Notes: a model not told the origin generated them from the sequence alone. Shown: positions 50,044 to 59,539, counted from the first letter of the stretch. The stretch is 64,000 bases of DNA from JAYRSJ01 sp041920215 (GCA_041920215.1 JAYRSJ010000011.1:80580-144579), one strand, 5' to 3'. Translations and numbers: made by a program.

Positions 50044-50826
50044 TCAGAACCGGTGCAGATAGCCCAGGCTGAGCCGGCCCTGCTGGCCGCGCTCGACCAG
50101 CGGGCTGTGCCTGATGCCCGCCCCCAGGCGCGTCAGGCCCAGGTCGGCGAACAGGCTGCCCTGCGCCCCCAGCGCGTGGTCCAGGCGCAGCCCCAGTTCC
50201 AGGCTGAGGCTGGCCGCGCCGCGGTAGACCGGCCGGTCGGCCAGCGCCTCGTCGGCCCGCACACCATAGTAGAAGTCGACATGGCGCCGGTCCTCGCGCA
50301 GCAGGCCCAGGCGCGGGCTCAGCGTCAGCCCGCCCAGCCGCTGCGCATGCGCCAGCTGCAGGCGCAACTGCCGGCCCTTGCTATTGCCCCCGGCATCGGC
50401 CAGCCATTCGGCCGACAGCGACCAGCCGGCCTGATGCTTCCATTGGGCCGCAGCGCCCAGCCACAGGCCGTCCTTGCGGCGCGCCATGCCCGCCAGCGCG
50501 GGCGAGTCCTCGGCCTCGTAGCCGTCAAAGCCGATGCGGCTGCGCAGGCTCCAGCCCAGGCCGGCCGCCTCGTGCAGCTTCAGATCCAGTGTGGGGCCTG
50601 CCACGCGGAGCCAGCGCCCCTCATAGATCAGCAGCGGCAGCAGCCGGGGCTTGTCGTCGAACGCGCGGTAGGCCTGCCGCGGCTGCACCAGCGCCATACC
50701 GAAGGCGCGGAAGTCGCCGTGCGGCGCTGCCGACTGAGGCTGGGGCTGGGCCGGGGCAGCGCCCGATCCCAGCGACAGCAGCGCAACCAGCGCGGCGGTC
50801 AAGATGGCCGTCTTCATCTGCTTCAT
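50044..50826 (-). CDS. MipA/OmpV-family outer-membrane protein
   Basis: A 260-residue outer-membrane beta-barrel. The signal peptide is TAILTAALVALLSLGSGAAPAQ. The signature LLPLLIYEGRWLRVAGPTLDLKL matches the MipA/OmpV family, followed by alternating strands and a terminal Phe (RLSLGYLHRF), typical for BAM-assembled barrels. MipA in E. coli scaffolds murein synthesis enzymes; OmpV-like members have uncertain roles. The ATG at 50826 is followed by a second Met after two residues. The gene is single, divergent from the beta-lactamase-like gene. Confidence 0.85.
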   Translation of the reverse strand: MKQMKTAILTAALVALLSLGSGAAPAQPQPQSAAPHGDFRAFGMALVQPRQAYRAFDDKPRLLPLLIYEGRWLRVAGPTLDLKLHEAAGLGWSLRSRIGFDGYEAEDSPALAGMARRKDGLWLGAAAQWKHQAGWSLSAEWLADAGGNSKGRQLRLQLAHAQRLGGLTLSPRLGLLREDRRHVDFYYGVRADEALADRPVYRGAASLSLELGLRLDHALGAQGSLFADLGLTRLGAGIRHSPLVERGQQGRLSLGYLHRF

Positions 50827-50997
50827 GCCTGCATCCTCTGCGAGAGTCCGTGTCTGAGCCCGCGCAGTCTAGGCAGCCGCCTTAATCCCTGTGCCGGCGG
50901 GGACTTCTGGCGCCCGCGACCGCCGCGTATCCCCCGCACTAGCGAGATAAACGCGGGGCCAGTCATGGGACACTGCGGCGCAAAGGAGAGCCTGTGC

Positions 50998-52617
50998 ATG
51001 AACCCCAGCGCACCGACCATCGCCGACGCCCGCATCGAGACCCTGCTGCGGCCCCTGGCCGGCACCGCAACACCCGGCGTGGTCGTGGGCGTGCTGCAGC
51101 GGGGCCAGGTCTTGCACAGCGCCGGCTACGGCCTGGCCTGTCTGGCCCAGCAGCAGCCGCTGGGGCCGCAAAGCCTCTTGCGCATCGCCTCGGTGTCCAA
51201 GCAGTTCACCGTGGCTGCGGCCCTGCTGCTGGAGCAGCGCGGCCTCCTGAAGCAGAGCGACGATGTGCGCCAGCATCTGCCCGAGCTGGCCGAGCTGCCC
51301 AGCCCGGTCAGGCTGGGCCACCTGATGCGCAATAGCAGCGGCCTGCCCGATCTGCTGGAACTGCTGCGCCTGGGTGGGGTGCAGCTGGATCAGCGCATCA
51401 CCCGCGCGCAGCTGCTGGCGGTGATGGCGCGCAACCGCCATCTGAACTTCAGCCCCGGCAGCCGTTTCCTCTACTGCAATAGCGGCTTCGCGCTGCTGGG
51501 CCTGGTGGTGGAGCGGCTGAGCGGCCAGAGCCTGGGCGACTTTCTGCAGCAGCAACTCTTCCAGCCGCTGGGCATGCGGCAGACCCGCATGCTGGTCGAG
51601 AGCGATCTGCCGCTGCCCGGACTGGCCTCACCGCACATCCCAGACGGCCAGGGCGGCTGGCGGCGCGCCCAGCATGGCTTCGAGCATGGCGGCGAGGGCG
51701 GCCTGGTGTCCAGCGTCGGCGATCTGCTGATCTGGGCCGGCCAGCTGATGGCACCGGGGCCAGGTCTTGCCCCTCTGGTCGCGGCGCTGGGCGAGGCGCA
51801 GACGCTCAGCGGCGGCGCGCCCTCCCCCTATGCGCTGGGCTTGGAGCATGGCCGGCTGGACGGGACTATCGCGACCCTGGGCCATGGCGGGCTGTGGCCG
51901 GGCTTCCGCACCGAGTTCCTGACCCTGCCGGCCGAGCAGCTGGCGGTGGTGGTGATCAGCAATGACGGTGGCCACAACCCCTACAAGACCGCGCGCCAGA
52001 TCGCCCGGCTGCTGCTGGGCCGGCCCGCCGCCAGCGCCGACGCCGGCGCGGCGCAAGCCCTGAGCGGCCGCTGGGCCGACGCCGGCAGCGGCCAGCTGCT
52101 GGAGCTCAGCCTGTCCGACGATGGCAGGCTGATGGCCCAGCAATGGGGGGTGGGTTTCGAGCTGGAGGCCCAGCCCGACGGCGGCTGGCGCCCGCTGCGT
52201 GGTGCCTACGAGCTGCAGCTGCTGGGGCTGGACGCACAGGGCCGGCTGCAGATCGCCACCGGTGCGGGCCAGCAGCAGGCGCTGCAGCGCCTGGACCAGC
52301 GCCCGCCGCTGCCGCGCGATATGGCCAGTGCCGTGGCGGGCCGCTACTGGAGCGCCGATGCCGCCGCACTGTGGGAGATCCGGCAGGACGCCGCCGCCGA
52401 TGCCTGGCAGCTCTGGGCCGAGGGCCCGCTGCACCGGAACGACCAGCCCTGGCCCCTGCAGGGCCTGGGCGAGGACTGGCTGGAGCTGCAGGCCCCGGCC
52501 TACTGGATGAGCAACAGCCTGCTGCTGCGGCTGGAGCGCGACGGCACGGGCCGGGTGCAGGCGCTGCGGGTCGATGCCAGCCGCATCAAGGGGCTGCGCT
52601 TCGAGCGCCAGGCCTAG
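50998..52617 (+). CDS. Serine beta-lactamase-like hydrolase with C-terminal beta domains
   Basis: A 539-residue class C beta-lactamase-fold hydrolase. The nucleophile motif is SVSK (Ser65, Lys68), the Tyr-x-Asn is YCN (about 159) and the third motif is HGG (about 296), so the site is complete. After residue 345 come antiparallel beta domains like those in D-aminopeptidase DAP (LSGRWADAGSGQLLELSLSDDG; VAGRYWSADAAALWEI). This suggests peptidase or esterase rather than antibiotic-resistance activity. No signal peptide is evident, so it may be cytoplasmic. The ATG at 50998 has AAGGAG; the frame extends far upstream but is antisense to the MipA gene and rejected. Confidence 0.88.
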   Translation: MNPSAPTIADARIETLLRPLAGTATPGVVVGVLQRGQVLHSAGYGLACLAQQQPLGPQSLLRIASVSKQFTVAAALLLEQRGLLKQSDDVRQHLPELAELPSPVRLGHLMRNSSGLPDLLELLRLGGVQLDQRITRAQLLAVMARNRHLNFSPGSRFLYCNSGFALLGLVVERLSGQSLGDFLQQQLFQPLGMRQTRMLVESDLPLPGLASPHIPDGQGGWRRAQHGFEHGGEGGLVSSVGDLLIWAGQLMAPGPGLAPLVAALGEAQTLSGGAPSPYALGLEHGRLDGTIATLGHGGLWPGFRTEFLTLPAEQLAVVVISNDGGHNPYKTARQIARLLLGRPAASADAGAAQALSGRWADAGSGQLLELSLSDDGRLMAQQWGVGFELEAQPDGGWRPLRGAYELQLLGLDAQGRLQIATGAGQQQALQRLDQRPPLPRDMASAVAGRYWSADAAALWEIRQDAAADAWQLWAEGPLHRNDQPWPLQGLGEDWLELQAPAYWMSNSLLLRLERDGTGRVQALRVDASRIKGLRFERQA

Positions 52618-52718
52618 GTAAAGAAATTAAAACCTGGCACTCAGCGAGCTTTGAGCCGCCCAGGTCATGCGATGCTGCGCCGCCCGGCCCGCCAGCCCCC
52701 CGGCTTCTTTCCAGCTGC

Positions 52719-55016
52719 ATGCCCCTTCACCGCCTCACACCCCTGTCAGGCGCGGCCCTGGCCGCGCTATCGCTTGCCACCAGCCAGTCTGTCTGGGCAC
52801 AGGCACAGGAGGCCGGCGCGCCTGCGCCGGCCGCCAGCAGCCCGGCCCGGCCGGCGGACGGCCGCCCCGGCCGCCCCGAAGGCGACCGCCGGACCGAGCG
52901 ACTGGAGCGGGTGGAGGTCAGCGGTGGCGCCAGCGACAGCACCCAGCGCCGGGCCGCCACCGCGGCCAAGATCATCGTCGGCCGCGAGGAGATCGAGCGC
53001 TTCGGCGACGGCAGCGTCTCCGAGCTGCTGAAGCGCCTACCCGGCGTCACCATGGGCGGCCGCCCGGGCCGGGGTGGCGGTGGCGGCGGGCCGCGCATGC
53101 GCGGCATGGGCAGCGGCTATACCCAGCTGCTGGTCAACGGCGAGCGGGTGCCGCCGGGCTTCTCGCTGGACGATCTGCCGCCCGACCAGGTGGAGCGCAT
53201 CGAGGTGATGCGCGCGCCCACCGCCGAGTACGGCGCCCGCGCGGTGGCCGGCACCATCAATATCGTGCTGCGCGAGGCCCTGGTGAAGCGCAACAACGAG
53301 CTGCGCCTCGGGCTGAGTCGCGAGCAGGGGCGCAGCGGCCAGGACATCAGCTGGACCCGCAACGGCGCGCTGGACGAGCAGGGCGGCGCCTACAGCCTCA
53401 GCCTCTCGGCCGGCCGCCAGACCCGCGACGATGACGTGGACAAGCGCAGCCTCACCGAGGACCTGCGCCTGGCCACCGTCAGCCCCCTGCTGCAGAGCGG
53501 CCGCAGCAGCAATGAGCGCGAGCGCCTCCATCTCAATGCGCGGCTGCAATGGCGGCTGGGCGCGGGCAGCAGCCTGACGCTGATGCCCATGCTGATGGCC
53601 GGCCTGGGCGACAGCCGCAGCCGCTACCGCCAGCAGCCGGCACGCGACTATGCGCAGGTGCAGTCCGAGGGCGACAGCCGCTTCCGCATGCTGCGGCTCA
53701 ATGCCCAGTGGCAGCAGCGCCTCGACGCGGACAGCCGGCTGGAGCTGCGTGGCGGCCTGGGCCGGTCGCGGATGGACAGCGACAGCGAGCGCCAGCAGTG
53801 GCAGGAGCAGGGCCTGCTGCTGATCGCCGGCGAGCGCCAGAGCGATGTCAGCGATAACCGCGACCGCAGCTGGAGCCTGGCCGCCAAGCTCTCGCGCCAG
53901 CTGCCCAGCGAGCACAGCCTGGTGGGCGGGCTGGAGGCCGAGGGCGTGGACCGCCAGCAGCAGCGCTTCAGCCGGGTCAACGGCCAGCTGCGTGCCGAGC
54001 TGAACGAGTTCGGCGACGATCTGCAGGCCGGCACGCTGCGCCTGGCCGCCTGGTTGCAGGACGAATGGCAGCCCAGCGCCCAATGGTCGGCCTATGCCGG
54101 GCTGCGCTGGGAAGGCATACGCACCGAGAGCGAGGCCGCCAACTACGCGCTCAGCAACCGCTCCAGCGTCTGGACGCCGCTGCTGCATGCGGTGTGGAAG
54201 CCCGACCCCAAGAGCCGTGACCAGCTGCGCATCAGCCTGACCCGCAGCTACCGCCCGCCGAATGTGCAGAACCTGATCGCCCGCCCCACGATCAACAGCC
54301 AGTACGAGCTGGACACCGAGACCGGCAGCTACCCCGACCGCGCCGGCAATCCCGCACTGAAGCCCGAGATGGCCACCGGCATCGACCTGGCCTGGGAGCG
54401 CTATCTGAGCAAGGGTGGCGTGCTCAGCGTGAGCCTGTTCGCGCGCCGCATCACCGATCTGATCCGCAACCTCACCGAGCGCGAGACGGTCAGCTGGTCC
54501 GACGCGCCGCGCTGGGTGTCGCGGCCGCGCAATATCGGTACCGCGCTGAGCAGCGGCATCGAGCTGGAGGCCAAGTTCCGACTCGACGAACTCTTCGCGG
54601 ACGCGCTGCCGGTCTCGCTGCGCGCCAATCTGAGTCTGTTCGATTCCAGCGTGACCGGCATTCCAGGCCCCAACAACCGCATCGACAGCCAGCCGCGCGG
54701 CAGCGCCAATCTGGGCGCCGACTACCGGCTGAGCAGCCTGCCGCTGAGCCTGGGCGGCAACATCACCCTGACCCCGTCCAGCACCATCCAGCAAAGCCTC
54801 AGCCAGCGCAGCTACAGCAGCCACAAGCGGGTGGCCGATGCCTTCGTGCTGTGGAACTTCAACCGCGATACCGCCCTGCGCGTCTCGGCCAGCAATCTGC
54901 TGCCGCTGGACTACCGGGTGGTCAATGTGATGAGCACCGAGCGCTTCATCACCACCAGCGAGGATGCCGGCCGCAGCTTCACCCAGTGGTCGCTGCGCCT
55001 GGAGCTCAAGCTCTGA
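52719..55016 (+). CDS. TonB-dependent outer-membrane receptor (second of the paralogous pair)
   Basis: A 765-residue receptor with signal peptide (GAALAALSLATSQSVWAQ), a Pro/Arg-rich linker, a TonB-box-like RLERVEVSGG and a plug (KIIVGREEIERFGDGSVSELLKRLPGVTM; RMRGMGSGYTQLLVNGERVPPGF; ERIEVMRAPTAEYGARAVAGTINIVLRE). The plug carries a Gly-rich insert (GRPGRGGGGGGP). The barrel ends in RLELKL. It is paralogous to the partial receptor at 1-1806. The ligand is unknown. Its 3' end overlaps the pncB gene tail to tail by 11 bp. A short AT-rich spot (GGTAAAGAAATTAAAACC, 52617-52634) upstream may hold its promoter. Confidence 0.92.
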   Translation: MPLHRLTPLSGAALAALSLATSQSVWAQAQEAGAPAPAASSPARPADGRPGRPEGDRRTERLERVEVSGGASDSTQRRAATAAKIIVGREEIERFGDGSVSELLKRLPGVTMGGRPGRGGGGGGPRMRGMGSGYTQLLVNGERVPPGFSLDDLPPDQVERIEVMRAPTAEYGARAVAGTINIVLREALVKRNNELRLGLSREQGRSGQDISWTRNGALDEQGGAYSLSLSAGRQTRDDDVDKRSLTEDLRLATVSPLLQSGRSSNERERLHLNARLQWRLGAGSSLTLMPMLMAGLGDSRSRYRQQPARDYAQVQSEGDSRFRMLRLNAQWQQRLDADSRLELRGGLGRSRMDSDSERQQWQEQGLLLIAGERQSDVSDNRDRSWSLAAKLSRQLPSEHSLVGGLEAEGVDRQQQRFSRVNGQLRAELNEFGDDLQAGTLRLAAWLQDEWQPSAQWSAYAGLRWEGIRTESEAANYALSNRSSVWTPLLHAVWKPDPKSRDQLRISLTRSYRPPNVQNLIARPTINSQYELDTETGSYPDRAGNPALKPEMATGIDLAWERYLSKGGVLSVSLFARRITDLIRNLTERETVSWSDAPRWVSRPRNIGTALSSGIELEAKFRLDELFADALPVSLRANLSLFDSSVTGIPGPNNRIDSQPRGSANLGADYRLSSLPLSLGGNITLTPSSTIQQSLSQRSYSSHKRVADAFVLWNFNRDTALRVSASNLLPLDYRVVNVMSTERFITTSEDAGRSFTQWSLRLELKL

Positions 55017-56205
55017 TATTGAAGACCTGACGCAAATAGGCCAGAAAGGTCTGGTCGTCGCACAGGGTCTTGCCGGGGCTGTCCGAAAGCTTGGCCACCG
55101 GCTGGCCGTTGCAATGGCTCAGCTTCATCACGATGTTCAGCGGCGTCAGCCCCAGATCATTGCTCAGATGGGTGCCGATGCCGAAGCCCAGCTGGGTGCG
55201 GTCGGCGAAATGGCGGTACAGCGCCAGCGCACTGCCCATGCTCAACCCGTCCGAAAACACCAGACGCTTGCTGGCGGCGTCGATGCGCAGCCGGGCGTAA
55301 TGGGCCAGGGCCTTCTCGCCCCAGACAAAGGGGTCGCCCGAGTCATGGCGCAGGCCGTCGAAGAGCTTGGCGAAATAGAGATCGAAATCGGCCAGAAAGG
55401 CGTCCATGCCCACCACATCGGTCAGGGCCACGCCCAGATCGCCGCGGTACTCCTGCACCCAGTCCTCCAGCGCCGCCTTCTGGTGGTCGCGCAGGCGCAC
55501 TCCCAGGGCCTGGTAGCTCTGCAGGTATTCGTGGGCCATCGTGCCTATGGGCACCAGGTCCAGCTCCTTGGCCAGCAGCACATTCGAGCTGCCCTTGAAC
55601 CAGCGCGGCAGCTCGGTCCTGAAGACCTGCACCACCTCGCGCTGCCAGGCCCCCGAGAAGCGTCGCCGCAGGCCGAAGTCGAAGAACTCGAATGGATGAC
55701 GGTAACGGCCCTCCTGCGCGTCCAGCTCGCGCACCAGCGCCAGCTTGGTGCCCAGCCGCCGCCGCCCCTCGGCCAGCGTGTCGCTGCCGGCCAGGCGGCG
55801 GAAGTAAAGCTCGTTGACGATGGCCAGCACCGGGATCTCGAAGGCCATCACATGCACCTGCGGGCCCTCGGCGACGATCTGCAGCTGGCCCTGAGCATCG
55901 ACGCTGACGCTGATGAACTCGCGCTGGAAGCGGAAGATGCGCAGGAAGTCGACAAAGTCCGACTTGATGAAGCGCAGCCCGCGCAGATAGGCCAGCTCGT
56001 CGGGACGGAAGCTCAGGCCGCACAGCGCGTCCAGCTCGCGGTCGATCTCCTCGCGCAGCGCGGCCAGCGGATAGGCGGGCTGGTTGCGGCAGACAAAGCG
56101 GTAGCAGGCCTGGGTCTGCGGATGCCGATGCAGCATGGTCTGCCACATCGTGAACTTGTAGAGGTCGGTATCGAGCAGGCTCTGGATGACGGGGGGGTGG
56201 CTCAT
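55006..56205 (-). CDS. pncB: Nicotinate phosphoribosyltransferase
   Basis: A 399-residue enzyme, the length of E. coli PncB. PVIQSLLDTDLYKFTMWQTMLHRHP is the family N-terminus. FEFFDFGLRRRFSGAWQREVVQ, ELDLVPIGTMAHEYLQSYQAL, GDLGVALTDVVGMDAFL and FGIGTHLSND (with the His that is phosphorylated) are all present. It makes nicotinate mononucleotide from nicotinic acid in NAD salvage. The start at 56205 aligns with known PncB; ATG 56226, overlapping the pncA stop (ATGA), is possible. The minus-strand frame is open further through pncA and beyond, which is a shadow. Confidence 0.94.
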   Translation of the reverse strand: MSHPPVIQSLLDTDLYKFTMWQTMLHRHPQTQACYRFVCRNQPAYPLAALREEIDRELDALCGLSFRPDELAYLRGLRFIKSDFVDFLRIFRFQREFISVSVDAQGQLQIVAEGPQVHVMAFEIPVLAIVNELYFRRLAGSDTLAEGRRRLGTKLALVRELDAQEGRYRHPFEFFDFGLRRRFSGAWQREVVQVFRTELPRWFKGSSNVLLAKELDLVPIGTMAHEYLQSYQALGVRLRDHQKAALEDWVQEYRGDLGVALTDVVGMDAFLADFDLYFAKLFDGLRHDSGDPFVWGEKALAHYARLRIDAASKRLVFSDGLSMGSALALYRHFADRTQLGFGIGTHLSNDLGLTPLNIVMKLSHCNGQPVAKLSDSPGKTLCDDQTFLAYLRQVFNIRA

Positions 56206-56222
56206 GGCTGGGCGCTCGGCGT

Positions 56223-57083
56223 TCATTGGGCCAGCAGCTCGGCGCGCAGCACGGCGCTGCTGGCCAGCCTCAGCCCCAGCGCCTGCATCTGCGCGAAGAA
56301 GTCCTGCTGCTGTGCCTCGAAGCCGGCCACCGGGCTGATGCAGTCGCTCAGCAGCACCAGCTTGTCCAGCCGGCCGCTGGGCAGGTGGGCGGCCAGATGC
56401 TCGGTGGTGGCGCGCACGCAGTGACTGCCGGCCTCGCCGGCGATCAGGATGCGATCGGCCTGGTCCAGGCGCGCGATCAGCGCCGCGTTGAGCTGGGTGC
56501 CTGGGTCGGTGGCATCGGGCACCTCGGCCTGCAGCGCGCTGTAATGCTCGGTCCAGGGGTTGTCGCCCTTGTGCACGATATGCAGCTGGCGCAGGCAGCC
56601 CTCTTCCCAGGCCCCCAGGGCCGCCTGCAGCTCGGCATGGATGGCATGGCCCCAGCTGCCGATCTCGCAATGCACAGGCCAGACCATCAGCCGGTAGCGG
56701 CCCTGGGCTTCCAGCGCCTGCAGATAGGCCAGCGCCCGCGGCAGCCAGGCCGGATCGCGCGGCCGGTACAGGCCGGCCTGCAGCTCGGCCACACCGAAGC
56801 TGCTGAAGGGCGGCACCGGCGCGCCCTCGCCATCGGTCCAGAAGGCGGGATGGGCGATGTCCAGCCGGTGGTGCGAGTCCAGCGTGACGCAGATCGCGTC
56901 CAGCCGCTCGCCACAGGCCGCGACGAAGGCGGCCAGGCGCTGCATGTCCGCATGCGCGCCGGCCACCGGCAGGGCCGGCTGTGCGGCGCCGCCTGCCAGC
57001 GGCTGGCGGGGCCACCAGTCGGGGGGCAGATCGCAGAAATCGTTCTGCGGGTCGATGATCAGCAGCTGGGTTCTGGTTGTCAT
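56223..57083 (-). CDS. pncA: Nicotinamidase-like cysteine hydrolase
   Basis: A 286-residue isochorismatase-fold protein. Catalytic Asp is in LLIIDPQNDFCDLPP, the metal site in DSHHRLDIAHPAFW, and the Cys in GEAGSHCVRATTEHL. These are the nicotinamidase residues, and the neighbour is pncB, so it should turn nicotinamide into nicotinic acid. It is longer than E. coli PncA (about 213) because of inserts around WTDGEGAPVPPFSSFGVAELQAG and YLQALEAQGRYRLMVWPVHCEIGSWGH. That larger form is common in a cysteine-hydrolase subgroup. Start at ATG 57083; no strong ribosome-binding site. Confidence 0.85.
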   Translation of the reverse strand: MTTRTQLLIIDPQNDFCDLPPDWWPRQPLAGGAAQPALPVAGAHADMQRLAAFVAACGERLDAICVTLDSHHRLDIAHPAFWTDGEGAPVPPFSSFGVAELQAGLYRPRDPAWLPRALAYLQALEAQGRYRLMVWPVHCEIGSWGHAIHAELQAALGAWEEGCLRQLHIVHKGDNPWTEHYSALQAEVPDATDPGTQLNAALIARLDQADRILIAGEAGSHCVRATTEHLAAHLPSGRLDKLVLLSDCISPVAGFEAQQQDFFAQMQALGLRLASSAVLRAELLAQ

Positions 57084-57234
57084 GGAGGTCGTGGATCGCT
57101 CGGTACTGGCAACAGCATAGCCAGCTTTGTGCCGGCGCCGCAGGAACACAGCCGGCAGCGGCATCGGCTAGCATCGCGGCGCAACCGCCCAGCCCACGCG
57201 CCCGTTCATCCGCATACGCCACCAGGAGCCGCCC

Positions 57235-59391
57235 TTGCCCCCTGCCCCGATGCAAGCAACGCTGCAGCGCCTGCGCCTGCTGCTGTGCAGCCTGCTGCTG
57301 TGGCTGCCGCTGCTGGCTGGCGCCATCACGCTGGATGCCGAGGAGCGGGCCTGGATCGCCGCCCAGCAGGGCCGCCAGCTCAGCGTCGGCTTCGACCCCT
57401 ATGCCGGTGTCGACAGCTTCGAATTCCAGGGCCGCCGCACCGGACTGCTGCCAGCCCTGCTGGAGGATATGCGCGCCCAGCTGGGCCTGCGCCTGGTACC
57501 GGCCGAGGTCAAGAGCTGGGACGATGCCTACACCCGTTTCGTGCGCGGCCAGATCGACGTGCTCTACGGCGCCAATGCCACGCCCGAGCGCGAAAAGATC
57601 ATGCGCTTCACCGCGGCCGCACAGCGCTACCCCTATACCGTGTTCGCCCGCAAGGACTCCAGCGTGCAGACCCTGGGCGATCTGGACACCAAGACGGTGG
57701 GCTTTCTGTCGCAGGACTTCGTGATCGGCCAGCTGCCGCGCGAATTTCCCAATATCCGCTTCGAGGTGGCCCAATTCGAGACCCCGGCCGAGGGCCTGCG
57801 CGCGCTGGCCGACGGCCGCATCGACGGCTTCGTGACCTCGGGGGGCGGGGTGGAGTACGAGTTCCTGCACGAGTACCCCAGCCTGGCCCTGGTGGCCGAG
57901 ATCAAGAGCATCACCTCCGACATGACCTTCGCGGTGGCGCGCGAACAGGTGCTGCTGGCCCGCATCATCGACCGCTATCTGCGCGAGCGCGAGGCCCATA
58001 TCCGCGCCCTGGCCCGCGATGCCGGCCGGCTCTACAACCGCAAGGTGCTGCGCCTCGGCGAGGCCGAGCTGCGCTGGCTGGAGCAGGACGGCGAGCTGGT
58101 GGTGGGCGTGGCCGAGGACTACCTGCCCTTCGACCACTACGACGCCGGCGAGTACAAGGGCATCGCCGGCGCCACGCTGCAGCGCATCGCCGATATCGTG
58201 GGCCTGCGCATCCAGGTGGTCAGCGGCCCCTTCGCCCAGCTGATCGCCAAGGCCGAGCATGGCGGGGTCGATGTGCTGAACATGGCCAAGACCGAGGAGC
58301 GCCTGCAGCGCTTCATCTTCCCGCGCGCAATCAGCACCGAGCGCGACATCATCGTGGGGCTCAAGAGCAGCCCGGCCGTGCAGGACGTCTACGGCCTGGA
58401 CGGGCTCAGGGTCGCGGTGATCGACGGCTTCTGGCATGAGGAGTATCTGCGCAAGAACCTCAAGAACCCGCGCATCGTCAAGACCGACAACATCATGGAG
58501 TCGCTGCGCCTGGTGCGCGCCGGCAAGGCCGACTACCTGATCGAGAACCCCACGGTGGCCGAGTTCTATATCAACGGCCTGGGCTATGCGGACCTGGTCA
58601 AGCGCGGCATCACCTCCAAGGACTCCTTCATCTACTTCGGCGTCAGCCAGCGCAAGCCCGAGCTGGCCGCCATCATGGACAAGGTGATCCCGCTGATCGA
58701 CTTCGAGGCGATGAAGTACGCCGGCATACAGACCGTGCCCACGCTGCGCAACGAGGCCAACCGCCAGCTGCTGATGCTGCTGGGCGCGCTGGCCGCGGTG
58801 CTGCTGATGATCTCGGCGCTGACGGTGCGCATCGTGCGCAAGCTGATCGCGCAGCGCGCCAAGACCCAGTTCCTGCGCGAGCGCGAGCATCTGCTCTATA
58901 CCGACAGCCTGACCGGCTTCCACAACCGCAACTTCTTCAGCCAGCTGGCCGATACCGGGGCCGGCGCGGCGGCCGACTTCCCCCAGGCCATCGTGGTGGC
59001 CGATATGAACAACCTCAAGCGGGTCAACGACAGCCAGGGCCATGCGGCCGGCGACACGCTGATCCAGCTCTTTGCCGAGGCCGCCCGCGCCCAGTGGCCG
59101 CTGGCCGAGGCCTTCCGCATCGGCGGCGACGAGTTCCTCTTCATCCTGCCGCAGCGCAGCGAGGCCCAGGTGATCGCCGAGATCGAGGCGCTGAAGCTGC
59201 GCTGCCGCGAGACCCAGCGCGAGATCGCGCCGGGCGTCTGGATACGGCCCAACGCCGCGCTGGGCCATGCGCTGCGCCACGGCCCGGCCGAATCGCTGCA
59301 GCGCTGCATCGCCGCGGCCGACGCGCGCATGTATGCCGCCAAGGCCCAGGCCAGGCGCCGCCGCGACGACCGGCCGGACGAGGCCGCCTGA
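57235..59391 (+). CDS. Diguanylate cyclase with two periplasmic solute-binding domains
   Basis: A 718-residue sensor enzyme. After a signal/anchor (LLLCSLLLWLPLLAGAI), two SBP_bac_3-like domains follow in tandem (about 45-265: RQLSVGFDPYAGV; about 280-500: GELVVGVAEDYLPFDHYDAG). Then come one transmembrane helix (LMLLGALAAVLLMISALTVRIV), a short coil and a GGDEF domain. The active site RIGGDEF (about 628-634) is intact, so it should make c-di-GMP when a small ligand, amino-acid-like by family, is bound in the periplasm. The start is a TTG (57235) with AGGAG seven bases upstream; ATG 57250 lacks this. Confidence 0.92.
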   Translation: MPPAPMQATLQRLRLLLCSLLLWLPLLAGAITLDAEERAWIAAQQGRQLSVGFDPYAGVDSFEFQGRRTGLLPALLEDMRAQLGLRLVPAEVKSWDDAYTRFVRGQIDVLYGANATPEREKIMRFTAAAQRYPYTVFARKDSSVQTLGDLDTKTVGFLSQDFVIGQLPREFPNIRFEVAQFETPAEGLRALADGRIDGFVTSGGGVEYEFLHEYPSLALVAEIKSITSDMTFAVAREQVLLARIIDRYLREREAHIRALARDAGRLYNRKVLRLGEAELRWLEQDGELVVGVAEDYLPFDHYDAGEYKGIAGATLQRIADIVGLRIQVVSGPFAQLIAKAEHGGVDVLNMAKTEERLQRFIFPRAISTERDIIVGLKSSPAVQDVYGLDGLRVAVIDGFWHEEYLRKNLKNPRIVKTDNIMESLRLVRAGKADYLIENPTVAEFYINGLGYADLVKRGITSKDSFIYFGVSQRKPELAAIMDKVIPLIDFEAMKYAGIQTVPTLRNEANRQLLMLLGALAAVLLMISALTVRIVRKLIAQRAKTQFLREREHLLYTDSLTGFHNRNFFSQLADTGAGAAADFPQAIVVADMNNLKRVNDSQGHAAGDTLIQLFAEAARAQWPLAEAFRIGGDEFLFILPQRSEAQVIAEIEALKLRCRETQREIAPGVWIRPNAALGHALRHGPAESLQRCIAAADARMYAAKAQARRRRDDRPDEAA

Positions 59392-59539
59392 GCGAGGCGC
59401 CGCCGGGCGCCCCTCCATCGCCCGCATTTGCAGCTCATACGCCCGGGCTGTAGCTTCATCGCCTGCGCCTGGTGGCGCGCGCCCGGCCCGACGAAACTGG
59501 CATCACTGACAGCGCAAACCACCCCAGCAGGAGCCCACC

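Noticed and set aside
50053..50997. N-terminal extension of the beta-lactamase-like gene
   Set aside because: It lies antisense to the MipA-like gene, and a strong ribosome-binding site marks the start at 50998.
50998..52617. Antibiotic-resistance beta-lactamase
   Set aside because: The active-site motifs are shared with peptidases and esterases; the extra C-terminal beta domains and missing signal peptide argue against a resistance enzyme.
53065..53100. G-rich stretch in the second TonB receptor as possible quadruplex or assembly error
   Set aside because: It is in frame and codes for a Gly-rich plug insert; the frame stays open and the motifs continue.
55006..59427. Very long minus-strand frame (1473 codons) spanning pncB and the antisense of pncA and the diguanylate cyclase
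   Set aside because: Only the pncB part has family motifs. The rest is antisense to a clear GGDEF gene or in another frame of pncA. Such frames are common in GC-rich DNA where stops are rare.
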